Positions 47,752-58,383 are shown, counted from the stretch's first letter. The stretch is DNA of 64,000 nucleotides from Kluyvera georgiana ATCC 51603 (GCF_001654985.1 NZ_LXEU01000088.1:24802-88801); one strand, 5' to 3'. The notes: a model not told the origin generated them from the sequence alone. Made by a program: numbers and translations.

Positions 47752-49505
47752 GAATTCGACCGGTTTAACCAACGTAACGGCCACGGATAGCGGTAGCGAG
47801 GCTCCTGCTGCGTGGCTTGTGCGATGCGTTCCTGAATAGTTTGCAACAGCGTCTGACCTTCGCCGTCCCAGTTGAGCTGCGTCAGAAGCGGCAGCGCATC
47901 GGTGACGTCATCAATGGCCCAGATGGAGAACTCTCCGGCTTCGACGGCTTCCTGCACCTCGGTGGCAAGGCTCAGATGGCGTACGTTGGCAGAAGGGATA
48001 ATCACTCCCTGTTTGCCGGTCAGACCACGCTGGGCGCAGATAGCGAAGAAACCTTCAATTTTTTCGTTCAGCCCGCCAACCGGCTGAGCGCGACCAAATT
48101 GGTCAACGGAACCGGTCATGGCAATGCTCTGATTGATTGGCACGTTAGCCAATGCGCTAATCAGCGCGCACAGCTCGGCCATTGAGGCGCTATCGCCATC
48201 GACTTCGCTGTAAGACTGCTCAAAAGTGAGTGAGGCGGAGAAGGGGATCTGCTGATCTAGATCGAGCTCGGCCATCAGGAACGCCTGCATCAGCATCATG
48301 CCCTTGGCGTGAATATTACCGCCAAGTTCGGCCTTACGTTCAACGTCGGTGAATTCGCCATCGCCAATGTGTACGACGCAGCTAATGCGTGACGGTTCGC
48401 CAAACGGACGCGGGTGACCCGGGAAATCGATCACCGACAGGGCATTAATCTGGCCAATGCATTCGCCGTCAGTTTCAATCAGGATTTGCTCAAGCAGGAT
48501 TTCATCCTGCATACGCTCGGCGAGGAAACCTTCACGCCACTGGCGTTGGGTGAGCATGGTTTTCAGCTGCTCGGCGTTGATAACGGCGTCAGGAGTAAAC
48601 GGTGCGGCTTCACGCAGCTGGCGACCGATCCACAGCGGGCAGAGCGGCATGATCTCCTGGTCGCCGGTATAACGCGCGCCTTCCTGCATCAGCAACGGCC
48701 AGGCATCGGCGGTGAGGCCCGGCAGGGACTTCTCACGTGCCACCTGCCACACCCACTGACACCACTGACGAAGCGTCTCTTCATCGGCAAGCTGCAGGCT
48801 GTCTTCAAACTCGCTGTATAACGAGGATTCGGTCAGCTCGGGTTCCATCTCCTGGAAGTCGGCCAGCGATTCGCGCTCGCCCACCAGGATGACCTTCAGG
48901 TTGATCGGCATGGAAGGAATGCTGACCGGCAGCGGACGGGCATCGTCGAAGGTCAGCCAGTCAAAGCGCTGCTGGAGCACCTGATTTTTTAAACGCATCC
49001 ACAGCAGCGGCTGTGCCATCAGCGTGCGCAGCGGCAGCACGAGGATGCCGCCGTTGGCCTGATGCACCAGGCCGGGCTGTAAACTGATTTCGCCGTTAAA
49101 CTGGCGCACGCAGCCAAAAAGCTGTTCGGCTTCAACCCAGTCGGCGAAGATAACAGGCCCCTGGCTGGCAAAAGCGTCGTCGGCGCTGCGCGCTGGCGTC
49201 ATCGTGATCTTGCTACCGGTAACCTGATAATCGACGCCCGTCAGGGTCGATTCATCGCTATCGCGCAGAGCGCGTGTCGTTTGCGTCAGCAGGTGCAGAT
49301 ACTCTTTTTCTTCTGGCGCTTTGACCAGCAAGAAAGGGGAGACGCCCTGAGGATGTAGAAACTGCTCAAGCGCGTAATGTAAACGAGCCTGCAGCTCGCT
49401 GAATAAAGAGTCATTTTCTGAGGCTAAATCAGGCTGGGCAAATAGCGCCTGGAATGCTTCAGTCGCGGGGGCGAGAAAGCGCCGGGAAAGAGTATTTATA
49501 GTCAA
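47745..49505 (-). CDS. lonH: Lon-like protease LonH (YcbZ)
   Basis: 586 residues, same as E. coli YcbZ. The C-terminal Lon-type proteolytic domain holds the catalytic serine in SEVDGDSASMAELCALIS and the lysine in GGLNEKIEGFF. The N-terminal part shows no intact Walker A loop, so the ATPase region is degenerate, as in E. coli. Starts with TTG (49503-49505, MTINTLSRRF), as family alignment supports. Upstream of fabA on the same strand; its stop lies in the fabA control region. Substrates are unknown. Confidence 0.92.
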   Translation of the reverse strand: MTINTLSRRFLAPATEAFQALFAQPDLASENDSLFSELQARLHYALEQFLHPQGVSPFLLVKAPEEKEYLHLLTQTTRALRDSDESTLTGVDYQVTGSKITMTPARSADDAFASQGPVIFADWVEAEQLFGCVRQFNGEISLQPGLVHQANGGILVLPLRTLMAQPLLWMRLKNQVLQQRFDWLTFDDARPLPVSIPSMPINLKVILVGERESLADFQEMEPELTESSLYSEFEDSLQLADEETLRQWCQWVWQVAREKSLPGLTADAWPLLMQEGARYTGDQEIMPLCPLWIGRQLREAAPFTPDAVINAEQLKTMLTQRQWREGFLAERMQDEILLEQILIETDGECIGQINALSVIDFPGHPRPFGEPSRISCVVHIGDGEFTDVERKAELGGNIHAKGMMLMQAFLMAELDLDQQIPFSASLTFEQSYSEVDGDSASMAELCALISALANVPINQSIAMTGSVDQFGRAQPVGGLNEKIEGFFAICAQRGLTGKQGVIIPSANVRHLSLATEVQEAVEAGEFSIWAIDDVTDALPLLTQLNWDGEGQTLLQTIQERIAQATQQEPRYRYPWPLRWLNRSNSN

Positions 49506-49689
49506 TGTCGCTATTTTTAGTCAGATGTAAAGTGCGTGATTATACCTGATGCCGCAGGGAAGCTCACGGAGAATACAGAAGTATCTTCTGCGGTGGCTTT
49601 TATCCCTATCACAGCTGCAGATTTCTTCTCAGCACATTGAGAAAAAACTGTTATCCTGAAAAGAGTTACACGGTCACACTGAGATCGCC

Positions 49690-50145
49690 ATGAAATATCA
49701 ACAACTGGAAAATCTTGAAAGCGGCTGGAAGTGGAAATACCTGGTGAAAAAACACCGGGAAGGCGAGCCTATCACCCGCTATATTGAAGCCAGCGCCGCG
49801 CAAGAGGCCGTCGATGTTTTGCTGACGCTGGAACATGAACCGGTTCAGGTTAATGACTGGATTGCCCAGCATATTAATCCGCAGCTGGTGAACCGTATGA
49901 AGCAGACGATACGTGCGCGCCGCAAACGCCATTTTAACGCCGAGCATCAGCACACGCGTAAGAAATCCATCGACCTGGAATTTGCGGTCTGGCAGCGGCT
50001 GGCAGGGCTGGCACAGCGTCGTGGTAAGACGCTCTCAGAGACGATCGTCCAACTAATTGAAGATGCAGAAAATAAAGAGAAGTACGCGAGTAAGATGTCC
50101 AGCCTGAAGCAGGACCTTGAGGCCATGCTAGGGAAAGAAAAATAG
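49690..50145 (+). CDS. matP: Macrodomain Ter protein MatP
   Basis: Binds matS sites in the terminus region, organises the Ter macrodomain, excludes MukBEF from it and links it to the divisome through ZapB. 151 residues (E. coli 150). N-terminal four-helix bundle ([26 protein letters not shown]), ribbon-helix-helix DNA-binding domain ([37 protein letters not shown]) and C-terminal coiled coil. Confidence 0.96.
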   Translation: MKYQQLENLESGWKWKYLVKKHREGEPITRYIEASAAQEAVDVLLTLEHEPVQVNDWIAQHINPQLVNRMKQTIRARRKRHFNAEHQHTRKKSIDLEFAVWQRLAGLAQRRGKTLSETIVQLIEDAENKEKYASKMSSLKQDLEAMLGKEK

Positions 50146-50190
50146 ATTTAGCCGCGCTGAGGCTTGCTTCTGACGGCAGAAAAAGGCCAA

Positions 50191-50217
50191 AAAAAACCCC
50201 GCATTGCGGGGTTTTTT
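50191..50217. terminator. Bidirectional terminator between matP and ompA
   Basis: AAAAAACCCCGC (50191-50202) / GCGGGGTTTTTT (50206-50217), ATT loop; A and T tracts on both sides. Strong, as expected downstream of ompA. Confidence 0.92.
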
Positions 50218-50231
50218 TATGAGACGAGAAC

Positions 50232-51287
50232 TTAAGCCGCTGGCTGAGTTACAACGTCTTTAACGCCTTTAACTTCGATCTCTACGCGACGATCCGGTGC
50301 CAGGCAGTCGATCAGTGCAGCGCGAGCTTTCACGTTGTCACAGGTGTTGCCGGTAACCGGGTTGGATTCGCCCATGCCACGTGCAGAGATTTTGTCAGAC
50401 GGGATACCTTTAGAGATCAGGTAATCAACAACGGACTGAGCACGTTTCTCGGACAGACCCTGGTTATAAGCGTCAGAACCGATGCGGTCAGTGAAGCCCA
50501 GAACAACAACGGAACCGTCTTTCGGATCCAGGTTGCTCAGCTGGGAGTACATCTGATCCAGAGCCTGTTTACCTTCCGGTTTCAGGGTTGCTTTGTTGAA
50601 GTTGAACAGAACGTCAGACTTCAGAGTGAAGTGTTTGGTCTGTACTTCTGGAGCCGGAGCCGGAGCCGGTGCAACTACCGGAGCAGCAGCATCCTGCTGG
50701 CCGAAGCGGTAGGAAACGCCTACGCTCAGCATGCCGTTATCAGGACGTACGCCTACGCTGTTTGCGTCGCCGATGTTGTTAACCCACTGGTATTCCAGAC
50801 GGGTAGCGATGTCACGAGTTACAGCCCACTCAACGCCGCCAGCGAATACTGGGGAAACGCCGGTGTCATGATGATCGCCAGCTTTGTTGTTGCTGGAATC
50901 TGCACGCCATACCATACCACCCAGACGAGTGTAGATGTCCAGATCGTCAGTAACTGGGTAGCCCAGTTTAGCAGTCAGCTGAACGCCTTGAGCTTTCAGA
51001 GCGCCATTGGTCTGGCTGCCGGTGTATTCCATACGGCCCAGCCAATCGTAACCCATTTCGAAACCAACGTACGGGTTAACCTGGTAACCACCGAACGCGC
51101 CTGCGCCCAGCTGGCTGTTGTGGGTAGAACCGTTGTTGTTCAGGTCACTCTGGTACCAACCGGTGTCATGGTACTGGGACCAACCCAGTTTACCACCAGC
51201 ATACCAGGTGTTGTCTTGCGGAGCGGCCTGCGCTACGGAAGCGAAGCCTGCCAGTGCCACTGCAATCGCGATAGCTGTCTTTTTCAT
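50232..51287 (-). CDS. ompA: Outer membrane protein OmpA
   Basis: Abundant eight-strand beta-barrel with a periplasmic peptidoglycan-binding domain; tethers outer membrane to wall. 351 residues (E. coli 346). Signal peptide [21 protein letters not shown]; barrel to about residue 195; Pro-Ala hinge ([13 protein letters not shown]); OmpA_C domain with [22 protein letters not shown] and the two conserved cysteines. First outer loop [25 protein letters not shown] is longer than in E. coli and like Klebsiella/Enterobacter. The start MKKTAIA at 51287 is clear; the longer frame covers the leader. Confidence 0.97.
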   Translation of the reverse strand: MKKTAIAIAVALAGFASVAQAAPQDNTWYAGGKLGWSQYHDTGWYQSDLNNNGSTHNSQLGAGAFGGYQVNPYVGFEMGYDWLGRMEYTGSQTNGALKAQGVQLTAKLGYPVTDDLDIYTRLGGMVWRADSSNNKAGDHHDTGVSPVFAGGVEWAVTRDIATRLEYQWVNNIGDANSVGVRPDNGMLSVGVSYRFGQQDAAAPVVAPAPAPAPEVQTKHFTLKSDVLFNFNKATLKPEGKQALDQMYSQLSNLDPKDGSVVVLGFTDRIGSDAYNQGLSEKRAQSVVDYLISKGIPSDKISARGMGESNPVTGNTCDNVKARAALIDCLAPDRRVEIEVKGVKDVVTQPAA

Positions 51288-51435
51288 TTTTTGCGCCTCG
51301 TTATCATCCAAAATTTGCCATGAAGTTCTAAATAGACTCACGGTTAAATCCTTCCACCGGGGGCGGGGCTTAGTTAAATACTTAGCAGAACTCTGCGGTG
51401 TTAAGCTGAGCACCCCTGGCGATGTAAAGTCTACA
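51288..51435 (-). promoter_or_regulatory. ompA promoter and long stabilising leader
   Basis: The minus strand just upstream reads GTTGTAGACTTTACATCGCC and AGGGGTGCTC, the same as E. coli around its ompA start, putting the start near 51420 and the leader at about 133 bases. The leader ends TTTTGGATGATAACGAGGCG before the ATG; in E. coli that region is the target of MicA RNA and the leader's 5' hairpins give the mRNA long life. These roles are inferred from likeness. Confidence 0.75.
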
Positions 51436-51642
51436 ACGTCGTTGGAAACTTACAAGTGTGAACTCCGTCAGGCTTATGAAAAAAAAAGACTTGTATACGC
51501 AATATTTAACAAATGTGTCGAAAAAATAATCGACATAAAATTCGGGAAACCGCATCAGACCAGCATTCTGCCTGTAATCATTCAGAAAAACGGACAGATA
51601 AAAAAAATGCAAAAAAAATCCCAGGAAAATTCTTAATTTCGC

Positions 51643-52152
51643 TTAATGGTACAAATTCGAGTGAATTTTTAGCCCATTAAATTGTCCTGTTGGGTGTAAT
51701 GCGGTCTGAACTGGTCGCATAATGAACACCATTGCGTTACCTTCCTCCGCAGCGCTTTGTAAACGAGCATGTTCTTCTACGGAAAGTTCTTCGCTCAGCC
51801 AGCCGATAACGACACTATAATTACCGGTACGTGATGCGCGAACCATTGAGTCGAGCATATCGCACGGCGACATCTGACGAAGCTGCATGACTTTTGTTAG
51901 CGGCAGGCCGGAAGCCTGCACCCACTGGCGGCTTAACTTCTGCTGCGGCGTGAGCCACAGCTGCCAGCGTGATTGCTGGCCTAACTGCTGTAACAATGGC
52001 AGCAGCAACAGTTGCGCCATCATCGGTTGATCTTCACGATAGAGCACTTCACTAATTAAGGCGGCAGGGGTGCTATTTACCGGAGTAAAAGCATGAGAAG
52101 CCGTTGTGGCGGCTGTGACAGAAGAACGATTTACGACACCAGAAGTATACAT
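51643..52152 (-). CDS. sulA: SOS cell division inhibitor SulA
   Basis: Binds FtsZ and blocks ring formation during DNA damage; degraded by Lon. 169 residues, same as E. coli. Conserved core [27 protein letters not shown] and [15 protein letters not shown], with C-terminal tail ending NLYH, the tail region Lon recognises. Its LexA box is 20-40 bases upstream. Confidence 0.96.
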   Translation of the reverse strand: MYTSGVVNRSSVTAATTASHAFTPVNSTPAALISEVLYREDQPMMAQLLLLPLLQQLGQQSRWQLWLTPQQKLSRQWVQASGLPLTKVMQLRQMSPCDMLDSMVRASRTGNYSVVIGWLSEELSVEEHARLQSAAEEGNAMVFIMRPVQTALHPTGQFNGLKIHSNLYH

Positions 52153-52173
52153 AGCTAATCCAACCTTGTGGGT

Positions 52174-52193
52174 TACTGTATGAATATACAGTA
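52174..52193 (-). promoter_or_regulatory. LexA box of sulA
   Basis: TACTGTATGAATATACAGTA, containing the full CTGT-N8-ACAG consensus and nearly a perfect palindrome. Predicts tight SOS repression of sulA. Confidence 0.93.
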
Positions 52194-52370
52194 CTACCCC
52201 AAAATCTAAAGATCAACCTCATTTTCTGAAAGCATCTCGCAAAATTGCACAAGAAACACCCATGATGACAAATTCATCTTGCCGTCCCGGTAGAACTTCC
52301 CTATGTTGCTTGTTATATGAACAATTAATAAAATTAATGTATTCATGTCCATGATTATTAAGGATTAATC

Positions 52371-52976
52371 ATGAAGATTATCTCTTATAAACGGATTTAC
52401 CAATCTCAGGAATATTTCTCAGGATTGGGGAAGGTGAAGTCTCGGGCGCTGTTTGGTGGCTATAGTCTGGCCGTTGACAATACCGTCTTTGCTATGGTCG
52501 CAGAAGGTGAACTGTATCTGAGAGCGTGCGAAAAAAATGCCACGTATCAGGCCCAACACTCACCGCCACTGCTCACGGTACGCAAACGAGGGCATGCGCA
52601 GCAGCTTAACTATTTTCGCGTCGATGAACGGTTGTGGTCGAATAAATCTGAGCTGGTTTTGCTTGGTCAGTTCGCCCTTGAAGATGCGCAAAGTGAAAAG
52701 CGCCGACGAAGGCATTTACGGCTAAAAGATCTTCCCAATCTCTCTTTTCATATGGAACTGCTGCTGCATGAAGCGGGTATTAAAGATGTTCGTACGCTGC
52801 GAAATATGGGCTCGAAAACCGCGTGGATGCGGCTTCGACAGTTGCGTAAACAGCTGAGCGTGAATGTACTGTATTCGCTGGAGGGGGCTATCACCGGCGT
52901 CCATGCCGCGGCGCTCCCCGCGAAAACGCGCCAGGAGCTGGAAACCTGGGTGCAAAATTACACCCAGAAAAGGTGA
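52371..52976 (+). CDS. sxy: Competence/CRP-S regulator Sxy (TfoX)
   Basis: Co-activator that works with CRP at CRP-S sites to induce competence genes. 201 residues (E. coli 209). N-terminal TfoX_N domain (YFSGLGKVKSRALFGGYSLAVDNTVFAMV) and C-terminal TfoX_C helix-rich domain (LPNLSFHMELLLHEAGIKDVRTLRNMG). The upstream AT-rich 178 bases include TTTCTGAAAGCATCTCGCA (52224-52242), a possible weak CRP-S-like element, not a firm call. Its stop abuts the stop of yccS with no bases between. Confidence 0.93.
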   Translation: MKIISYKRIYQSQEYFSGLGKVKSRALFGGYSLAVDNTVFAMVAEGELYLRACEKNATYQAQHSPPLLTVRKRGHAQQLNYFRVDERLWSNKSELVLLGQFALEDAQSEKRRRRHLRLKDLPNLSFHMELLLHEAGIKDVRTLRNMGSKTAWMRLRQLRKQLSVNVLYSLEGAITGVHAAALPAKTRQELETWVQNYTQKR

Positions 52977-55103
52977 TTAGAGCATGACCTGCTTTTGCAG
53001 GCGGCAGATTTCAGGCAACAGCGAAATCATCAAGCCGATTTGTTGCAGGACCAATGGCTCTTTGCTGTCCGGGCGAGGATCGAGGTGATGGATCCTCGCC
53101 GCGAGCTCACGTAACGCCAGCTGAACCCGTTCTTCATCGGCGGGCAAATGGTGCAATGCGTCATCAACGTAGCAGACGGCATCGTCCAGAAGCGCCAGAA
53201 TTTCTGCTGTCGTCAGCTTTTCACGATGGGCACCGAGCGCCGAGATATAGCTGGTTAGCGTGTGGTTCAGGCACAGCAAGCGAAACGCGGTTTCCCGCAT
53301 CTCCGCGGTGACCTTCGGTTCGGTAGACATATTCGAAACCACCGAAGCCAGTTCTGCATCCCGATTATGCGCATCGCGGCGGGCGATACGGTAGGCCAGG
53401 CGATTATCGCGGCCCTGATGATACTGCTCGAGAATCGCATCCAGATAGCGGCAGTTGGCGTCCACTGCGCGCTCCAGGACGCGCGGCAGGTTACGGAATT
53501 TCCAGTCTGGCCAGATAAAGCTCACCGCCAGCCAGGCAATACCGCAGCCAATCAGCGTATCCACTACGCGCGGAAGCGCCACTTCGAATCCCTCACCAAG
53601 CAGGTTAAAGCACAGCAGGACGAGCAGGGTAATAAACATGGTGGCGTGAGCGTACTGGACGTTGCGAAACGCGAAGAACAGTACGCCGGTGACCACAATC
53701 AGTATCAGTTGGCCTTCCAGCGATGGCACTAGCCAGAGGATCGGCAAGCCCAACGCTACGCCGACCAGCGTACCAATAATACGCAGCGCCAGGCGATGGC
53801 GGGTGGCGTTGTAGTTCGGCTGACAGACGAACAGGCTGGTGAGCAAAATCCAGTAGCCGTGCTGTAACCCGGTAAACTGAATAAAGGCGTAGCCAACGCA
53901 CAGCACCACCGACATGCGCACCGCGTGGCGGAACAGCGCTGACTCCGGCGACATGTTACGACTCAGGCGTGAAAGCATATCGTCGAAACCGTGCAGACTG
54001 TCATCAGCCAGCACATTCTCCGTTTCGCTGTTCGTTTGCGACGGCGTCTGTTCAGATTCAATGGTGGCCAGCTGGGCATCAATAGCCCGCAGGTTATTGA
54101 GCAAAAAACCCAGCGCCTTCATCTGCTCCGGCGCGGTACCGCTAGCGCGAACGCGATCCAGCGCGGCGTCGAGATGGGTAAAAGCGCGTTCAAAACGGGC
54201 GTCATGCTGATAAGGCGTCCGCAACAAAATAGCCTTAGCCAGATCCTGACAGGCGATAGACTGCATTGAGAGCAGGCGCTGGAAGCGAAACATCACGTCG
54301 CTGTAGCGGAACTGGTCGCGTAAGGCCTGATACTGTATATGCGATGAACTGGCCCGTTCGTGGATATCCTGAGCGACAAAATAGTAATGCAGCGTACGGC
54401 GGGTGCTTCGCTGGCCGCGATCGCCGCGCAGACGCGTTAATAAAGACGCTTTCGTCTGATTAAGCGTCGCCACCAGTTGGCCGTTTGCCAGCGCCAGCTC
54501 ATACAGCGGTGCCTGATTATCGTCGTCAAGATCCGGATCAAACAGGCGCGATTTCAGCTCCAGAAAGCGGGCAAGCTGTTCGTAGCTGCGGGCGAGGTTA
54601 TCCTGTAACGGGCGGATGGGAAATATCAGGTGCCCGGTTAGCGTCAGGACGTTATACCACACGGCACCGGCAATCAGCAGCAGCGGCTGCTGATACCAGT
54701 GAGCGTAGAGCGATACGCCGAGCATCGTGTAAATGGCAATCAGCAGCGCGCCAAAGGCGATGGTGGCGTAGCGTTGCCCCAAGCCGCCCAGCAAAATAAA
54801 CCCGATGGTCGAAACGGTGAGCCCCAACGCAAACAGCCACGGCCAGGGAAACAGCACTTCAACCGATGCTGAGGCGATAAAAAAGCAGATCAGGGTGATA
54901 ACCAGGTTACGCAGCCGACCGGTCAGGCGATCGTCGAGATCCGTTAGCGCGGCAGCGACGACCCCCAGGGTGAGCGGGATGGTTAGCTTTGCATCGCCCA
55001 GCCACCAGGGCAGGGCGGTGGTGCCGATGAGGGCAATAAATATTCTGGCGTTGTACAGCCAGGTACTGTTCCATGTATAGCGGCGAAGCAGCGGGCTTAG
55101 CAT
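52977..55103 (-). CDS. yccS: YccS, FUSC-family inner membrane protein
   Basis: 708 residues (E. coli about 717). Two similar halves: each has a cluster of about five to six membrane helices (from ARIFIALIGTTALPWWL and from VRMSVVLCVGYAFIQF) followed by a long cytosolic helical part. The family (YccS/YhfK, FUSC-like) includes aromatic acid exporters such as AaeB; the substrate is unknown. Eighteen bases after yccF, so the two form an operon. Confidence 0.9.
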   Translation of the reverse strand: MLSPLLRRYTWNSTWLYNARIFIALIGTTALPWWLGDAKLTIPLTLGVVAAALTDLDDRLTGRLRNLVITLICFFIASASVEVLFPWPWLFALGLTVSTIGFILLGGLGQRYATIAFGALLIAIYTMLGVSLYAHWYQQPLLLIAGAVWYNVLTLTGHLIFPIRPLQDNLARSYEQLARFLELKSRLFDPDLDDDNQAPLYELALANGQLVATLNQTKASLLTRLRGDRGQRSTRRTLHYYFVAQDIHERASSSHIQYQALRDQFRYSDVMFRFQRLLSMQSIACQDLAKAILLRTPYQHDARFERAFTHLDAALDRVRASGTAPEQMKALGFLLNNLRAIDAQLATIESEQTPSQTNSETENVLADDSLHGFDDMLSRLSRNMSPESALFRHAVRMSVVLCVGYAFIQFTGLQHGYWILLTSLFVCQPNYNATRHRLALRIIGTLVGVALGLPILWLVPSLEGQLILIVVTGVLFFAFRNVQYAHATMFITLLVLLCFNLLGEGFEVALPRVVDTLIGCGIAWLAVSFIWPDWKFRNLPRVLERAVDANCRYLDAILEQYHQGRDNRLAYRIARRDAHNRDAELASVVSNMSTEPKVTAEMRETAFRLLCLNHTLTSYISALGAHREKLTTAEILALLDDAVCYVDDALHHLPADEERVQLALRELAARIHHLDPRPDSKEPLVLQQIGLMISLLPEICRLQKQVML

Positions 55104-55121
55104 AGCGGTTAAGGATCCTGG

Positions 55122-55568
55122 TTACTGAAAACGGCGGCGGGCATTCGCTTCACGCGCCGCGCGCGCCACTTCTACGGGCACAACCCGACGTCCCACCGGC
55201 CACAGGGCAATAGCGGCTATTTTAAAGTTCGCAATCCCGACCGGGATGCCGATAATGCTGATGCATTGGGCGATGCCCGCCATAATGTGCGTCAGGCACA
55301 GCCACCAGCCGAATAGCACAAGCCACAGAATATTGAGCAGAGTGCCGCCCGCATTCATTACGCTACTTTTGGCCCCCGGTTCCAGTTCATCGACGTGCAC
55401 CGCTTCGTTGCCGTACGGTACCAGCGACAGCTTAGTGATCTCCCAGCATGAGCGAGTCAGCGGCAGCGTAATAATCAGGACAATGCTGACGAGTGTTGCC
55501 AGCAGCCAGCCGAGCGTTGTCAGAAAACCACCTAATACAAAATTCAAAATATTCAGAACAGTACGCAT
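55122..55568 (-). CDS. yccF: YccF, DUF307 inner membrane protein
   Basis: 148 residues, same as E. coli. Two YccF-domain repeats with hydrophobic segments (FVLGGFLTTLGWLLATLVSIVLIITLPLT and LLNILWLVLFGWWLCLTHIMAGIAQC), each ending in a conserved 'GI-P-G---FK' type sequence. Function is unknown. First gene of yccF-yccS. Confidence 0.92.
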   Translation of the reverse strand: MRTVLNILNFVLGGFLTTLGWLLATLVSIVLIITLPLTRSCWEITKLSLVPYGNEAVHVDELEPGAKSSVMNAGGTLLNILWLVLFGWWLCLTHIMAGIAQCISIIGIPVGIANFKIAAIALWPVGRRVVPVEVARAAREANARRRFQ

Positions 55569-55690
55569 AAATCCTCAGTGCAGCGCTGTGAATAATAAGA
55601 CCTGTTGATTGTAACGTTTTTTTAGGCTGGAGCACCTATTCTCTGGCGGTTACACTGTGAGATATCGAAAAAGTCAGGATTCGGCACGAC

Positions 55691-57745
55691 ATGGAATTAA
55701 AAGCAACGACGCTGGGTAAGCGCATGGCGCAGCATCCTTATGACCGGGTTGAGATCCTCAACGCGGGCGTTCGGGTGTCCGGCCCGCAGCATGAATATCT
55801 CATCCCTTTTAATCAGCTACTGGCGATCAACTGCAAGCGCGGTCTGGTGTGGGGAGAGCTGGAGTTCGTGCTGCCAGAGGATAAAGTTGTGCGCCTGCAC
55901 GGAACAGAATGGGGCGAGACGCAGCGTTTCCACCGTCATCTGCTGGGATTGTGGCAGCAGTGGAGCGCGGAGATGAGCGACATCGCCGCCGGGCTGCTGG
56001 ACGCGCAGCTGGCGATTATTGCCGGTAGCCGCGAAGAAAACCGTTGGTTGACCCGCCAGCAGGCGCAGGGGATTCGCCTGCGGATCGTTAAAGCGCTGGA
56101 GGGGTTGCCGCTACCGACCCATCGGCTGGAAGAGTTTGATAACTGTCGTGAGAGTTGGCGGCAGTGCCAGGCATGGCTGGCAGATAAAGAGAGCGGGCGT
56201 GCACAACACAACCAGCGCTATACCGACGCAATGCTGGAACAGTACAGCGACTTTTTTGCGGGTATCGAATCGTCGCCATTGAATCCGTCACAGGCGCGCG
56301 CGGTGGTCAACGGCGAGCGTTCGTTGCTGGTGCTGGCCGGGGCCGGTAGCGGTAAAACGTCGGTGCTGGTGGCGCGTGCGGGCTGGCTGCTTGAGCGCGG
56401 CGAAGCCTCGGCGGAACAGATTTTGCTGTTGGCTTTTGGCCGTAAGGCGGCTGAAGAGATGGACGAGCGCCTGCAAACGCGCCTGCATACCGATGCCATT
56501 ACCGCGCGTACCTTCCATGCGCTGGCGCTGTCAATCATTCAGCAGGGCAGTAAAAAAGTGCCGGTCGTCAGCAAGTTGGAGAACGATGCCGCCGCTCGCG
56601 CTAAATTGTTTATCGCGTGTTGGCAGCAACAGTGTCGGGAGAAAAAGGCGCAGGCCAAGGGTTGGCGACTGTGGCTGCAGGAAGAGTTGGGCTGGGATGT
56701 AGAGGAAGACAGCTTCTGGGAAGATGAAAAAATCGTCAAGCGAATAGGTAGCCGCCTTGACCGCTGGGTCAGCCTGATGCGCATGCACGGCGGTTCGCAG
56801 GCCGAGATGATTGCCGGTGCGCCGGAAGATATTCGGGATCTGTTCGGCAAGCGGGTTAAGCTGATGGCCCCGTTGTTGAAAGCGTGGAAAGCCGCGCTGA
56901 AAGCCGAAAACGCCGTCGATTTCTCCGGGCTGATTCACCAGGCGATTATCATCCTCGACAAGGGGCGCTTCGTCAGCCCGTGGAAGCATATTCTGGTCGA
57001 CGAATTTCAGGACATCTCCCCGCAGCGTGCGGCGCTGCTGGCGGCGCTACGTAAGCAAAACTCGCAGACTTCGCTTTATGCCGTTGGCGATGACTGGCAG
57101 GCGATTTACCGCTTTAGCGGCGCACAGCTGTCGTTGACCACCGCCTTCAACCACTATTTTGGTGAAGGGGATAACTGTGCGCTGGATACCACCTATCGCT
57201 TCAACAACCGCATCGGTGAAATTGCTAACCGGTTCATTCAGCAAAACCCGCACCAGCTGAATAAACCGCTGAACAGTCTGACCACGGGCGAAAAAAATGC
57301 CGTCACCCTGCTCGAGGACGATAAGCTTGATGCACTGTTTGATAAGCTCAGCGGCTACGTGACGCCGGACCAGCGTATTCTGGTGCTGGCCCGTTACCAC
57401 CACCTCAAGCCAGCGGCGCTGGAGAAAGCGGCCACGCGCTGGCCGAAGCTGAATATTGATTTTATGACCGTGCACGCCAGTAAGGGCCAACAGGCGGATT
57501 ATGTGATTGTTCTCGGGCTGCAGGAAGGTTTTGACGGTTTTCCGGCGCCTGCTCGCGAGTCGATTATGGAACAAGCGTTGCTGCCCGCGCCGGAGGATTT
57601 CCCCGATGCCGAAGAGCGGCGTTTATTGTACGTGGCGATGACCCGCGCGCGTCTGCGCGTCTGGCTGCTGTTCAATAAGGCGCAGCCGTCGCCGTTCGTG
57701 GAGGTGTTAAAGCAGCTGTCGGTGCCGGTGGCGAGAAAGCCGTAA
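55691..57745 (+). CDS. helD: DNA helicase IV
   Basis: Superfamily 1 UvrD/Rep-like 3'-5' helicase, linked to RecF-pathway recombination. 684 residues, same as E. coli. N-terminal extra domain (1-about 195), Walker A GAGSGKT at 217-223, Walker B HILVDEFQDIS, motif III AVGDDWQAIYRFSGA, motif V VHASKGQQADYVIVLGL and motif VI LLYVAMTRAR. It shares its name with, but is unlike, the RNA polymerase-recycling HelD of Gram-positives. Divergent from yccF. Confidence 0.96.
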   Translation: MELKATTLGKRMAQHPYDRVEILNAGVRVSGPQHEYLIPFNQLLAINCKRGLVWGELEFVLPEDKVVRLHGTEWGETQRFHRHLLGLWQQWSAEMSDIAAGLLDAQLAIIAGSREENRWLTRQQAQGIRLRIVKALEGLPLPTHRLEEFDNCRESWRQCQAWLADKESGRAQHNQRYTDAMLEQYSDFFAGIESSPLNPSQARAVVNGERSLLVLAGAGSGKTSVLVARAGWLLERGEASAEQILLLAFGRKAAEEMDERLQTRLHTDAITARTFHALALSIIQQGSKKVPVVSKLENDAAARAKLFIACWQQQCREKKAQAKGWRLWLQEELGWDVEEDSFWEDEKIVKRIGSRLDRWVSLMRMHGGSQAEMIAGAPEDIRDLFGKRVKLMAPLLKAWKAALKAENAVDFSGLIHQAIIILDKGRFVSPWKHILVDEFQDISPQRAALLAALRKQNSQTSLYAVGDDWQAIYRFSGAQLSLTTAFNHYFGEGDNCALDTTYRFNNRIGEIANRFIQQNPHQLNKPLNSLTTGEKNAVTLLEDDKLDALFDKLSGYVTPDQRILVLARYHHLKPAALEKAATRWPKLNIDFMTVHASKGQQADYVIVLGLQEGFDGFPAPARESIMEQALLPAPEDFPDAEERRLLYVAMTRARLRVWLLFNKAQPSPFVEVLKQLSVPVARKP

Positions 57746-57754
57746 TCGAAGAAT

Positions 57755-57777
57755 GGAGCCGACACCGCGTCGGCTCC
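57755..57777. terminator. Hairpin between helD and mgsA
   Basis: Perfect 9-bp GGAGCCGAC (57755-57763) / GTCGGCTCC (57769-57777), 5-base loop. No real T run on either strand, so a weak terminator at best; position between convergent genes supports it. Confidence 0.5.
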
Positions 57778-57791
57778 TGGAGCGTGAGGAA

Positions 57792-58250
57792 TTATTTCAG
57801 GCGCTCTGCCAGATAGCGCTGATAGTCAGGGATCAGAATATCCACAGGTTCGCTGAAGTTAGGCGACTGAATAATAAAGTCGGCGGTGGCGGCGTTGGTG
57901 GCTACCGGAATATTCCAGACGGTTGCCAGACGCAGCAGGGCCTTCACGTCCGGGTCATGGGGCACGGCGTTGAGCGGATCCCAGAAGAAGATCAGCACGT
58001 CGATTTTCCCTTCCGAAATCAGCGCGCCAACCTGCTGGTCGCCGCCCATCGGGCCGCTGAGCATCGCCTGGACTTCCAGGCCTGTTGCCCGCTGCACCAG
58101 GTTACCGGTGGTGCCGGTCGCTGACAGCGTGTGGTTTGCCAGGCAGGCCTGGTGACGCTGTACCCATTTCATCAGCATATCTTTGCAGTGGTCGTGCGCG
58201 ACCAGCGCGATGTGTTTACGCGCCGGTAAGGTGCGTGTTGTCAGTTCCAT
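57792..58250 (-). CDS. mgsA: Methylglyoxal synthase MgsA
   Basis: Converts dihydroxyacetone phosphate to methylglyoxal and phosphate, a bypass when sugar phosphates build up. 152 residues, same as E. coli, from [23 protein letters not shown]. Active-site segments [14 protein letters not shown] (phosphate binding), [38 protein letters not shown] (catalytic aspartates). It is inhibited by phosphate. YcbL in this window is a possible glyoxalase-type enzyme for its product. Confidence 0.96.
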   Translation of the reverse strand: MELTTRTLPARKHIALVAHDHCKDMLMKWVQRHQACLANHTLSATGTTGNLVQRATGLEVQAMLSGPMGGDQQVGALISEGKIDVLIFFWDPLNAVPHDPDVKALLRLATVWNIPVATNAATADFIIQSPNFSEPVDILIPDYQRYLAERLK

Positions 58251-58383
58251 GTGTCTTTCCCTGAGTGTTGAATCCAGACAGATTACTGCATGCGAATCAA
58301 GCTGCAAGCCCTGATTGGCAAAAATTTGACGCCTGACATCAGCGGACTAGCGTACACTTAAGTGATTGGCCAGGAGGATAATG

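Noticed and set aside
51382..51612. 76-codon frame upstream of ompA
   Set aside because: Covers the ompA promoter and AT-rich upstream region; coding look is poor.
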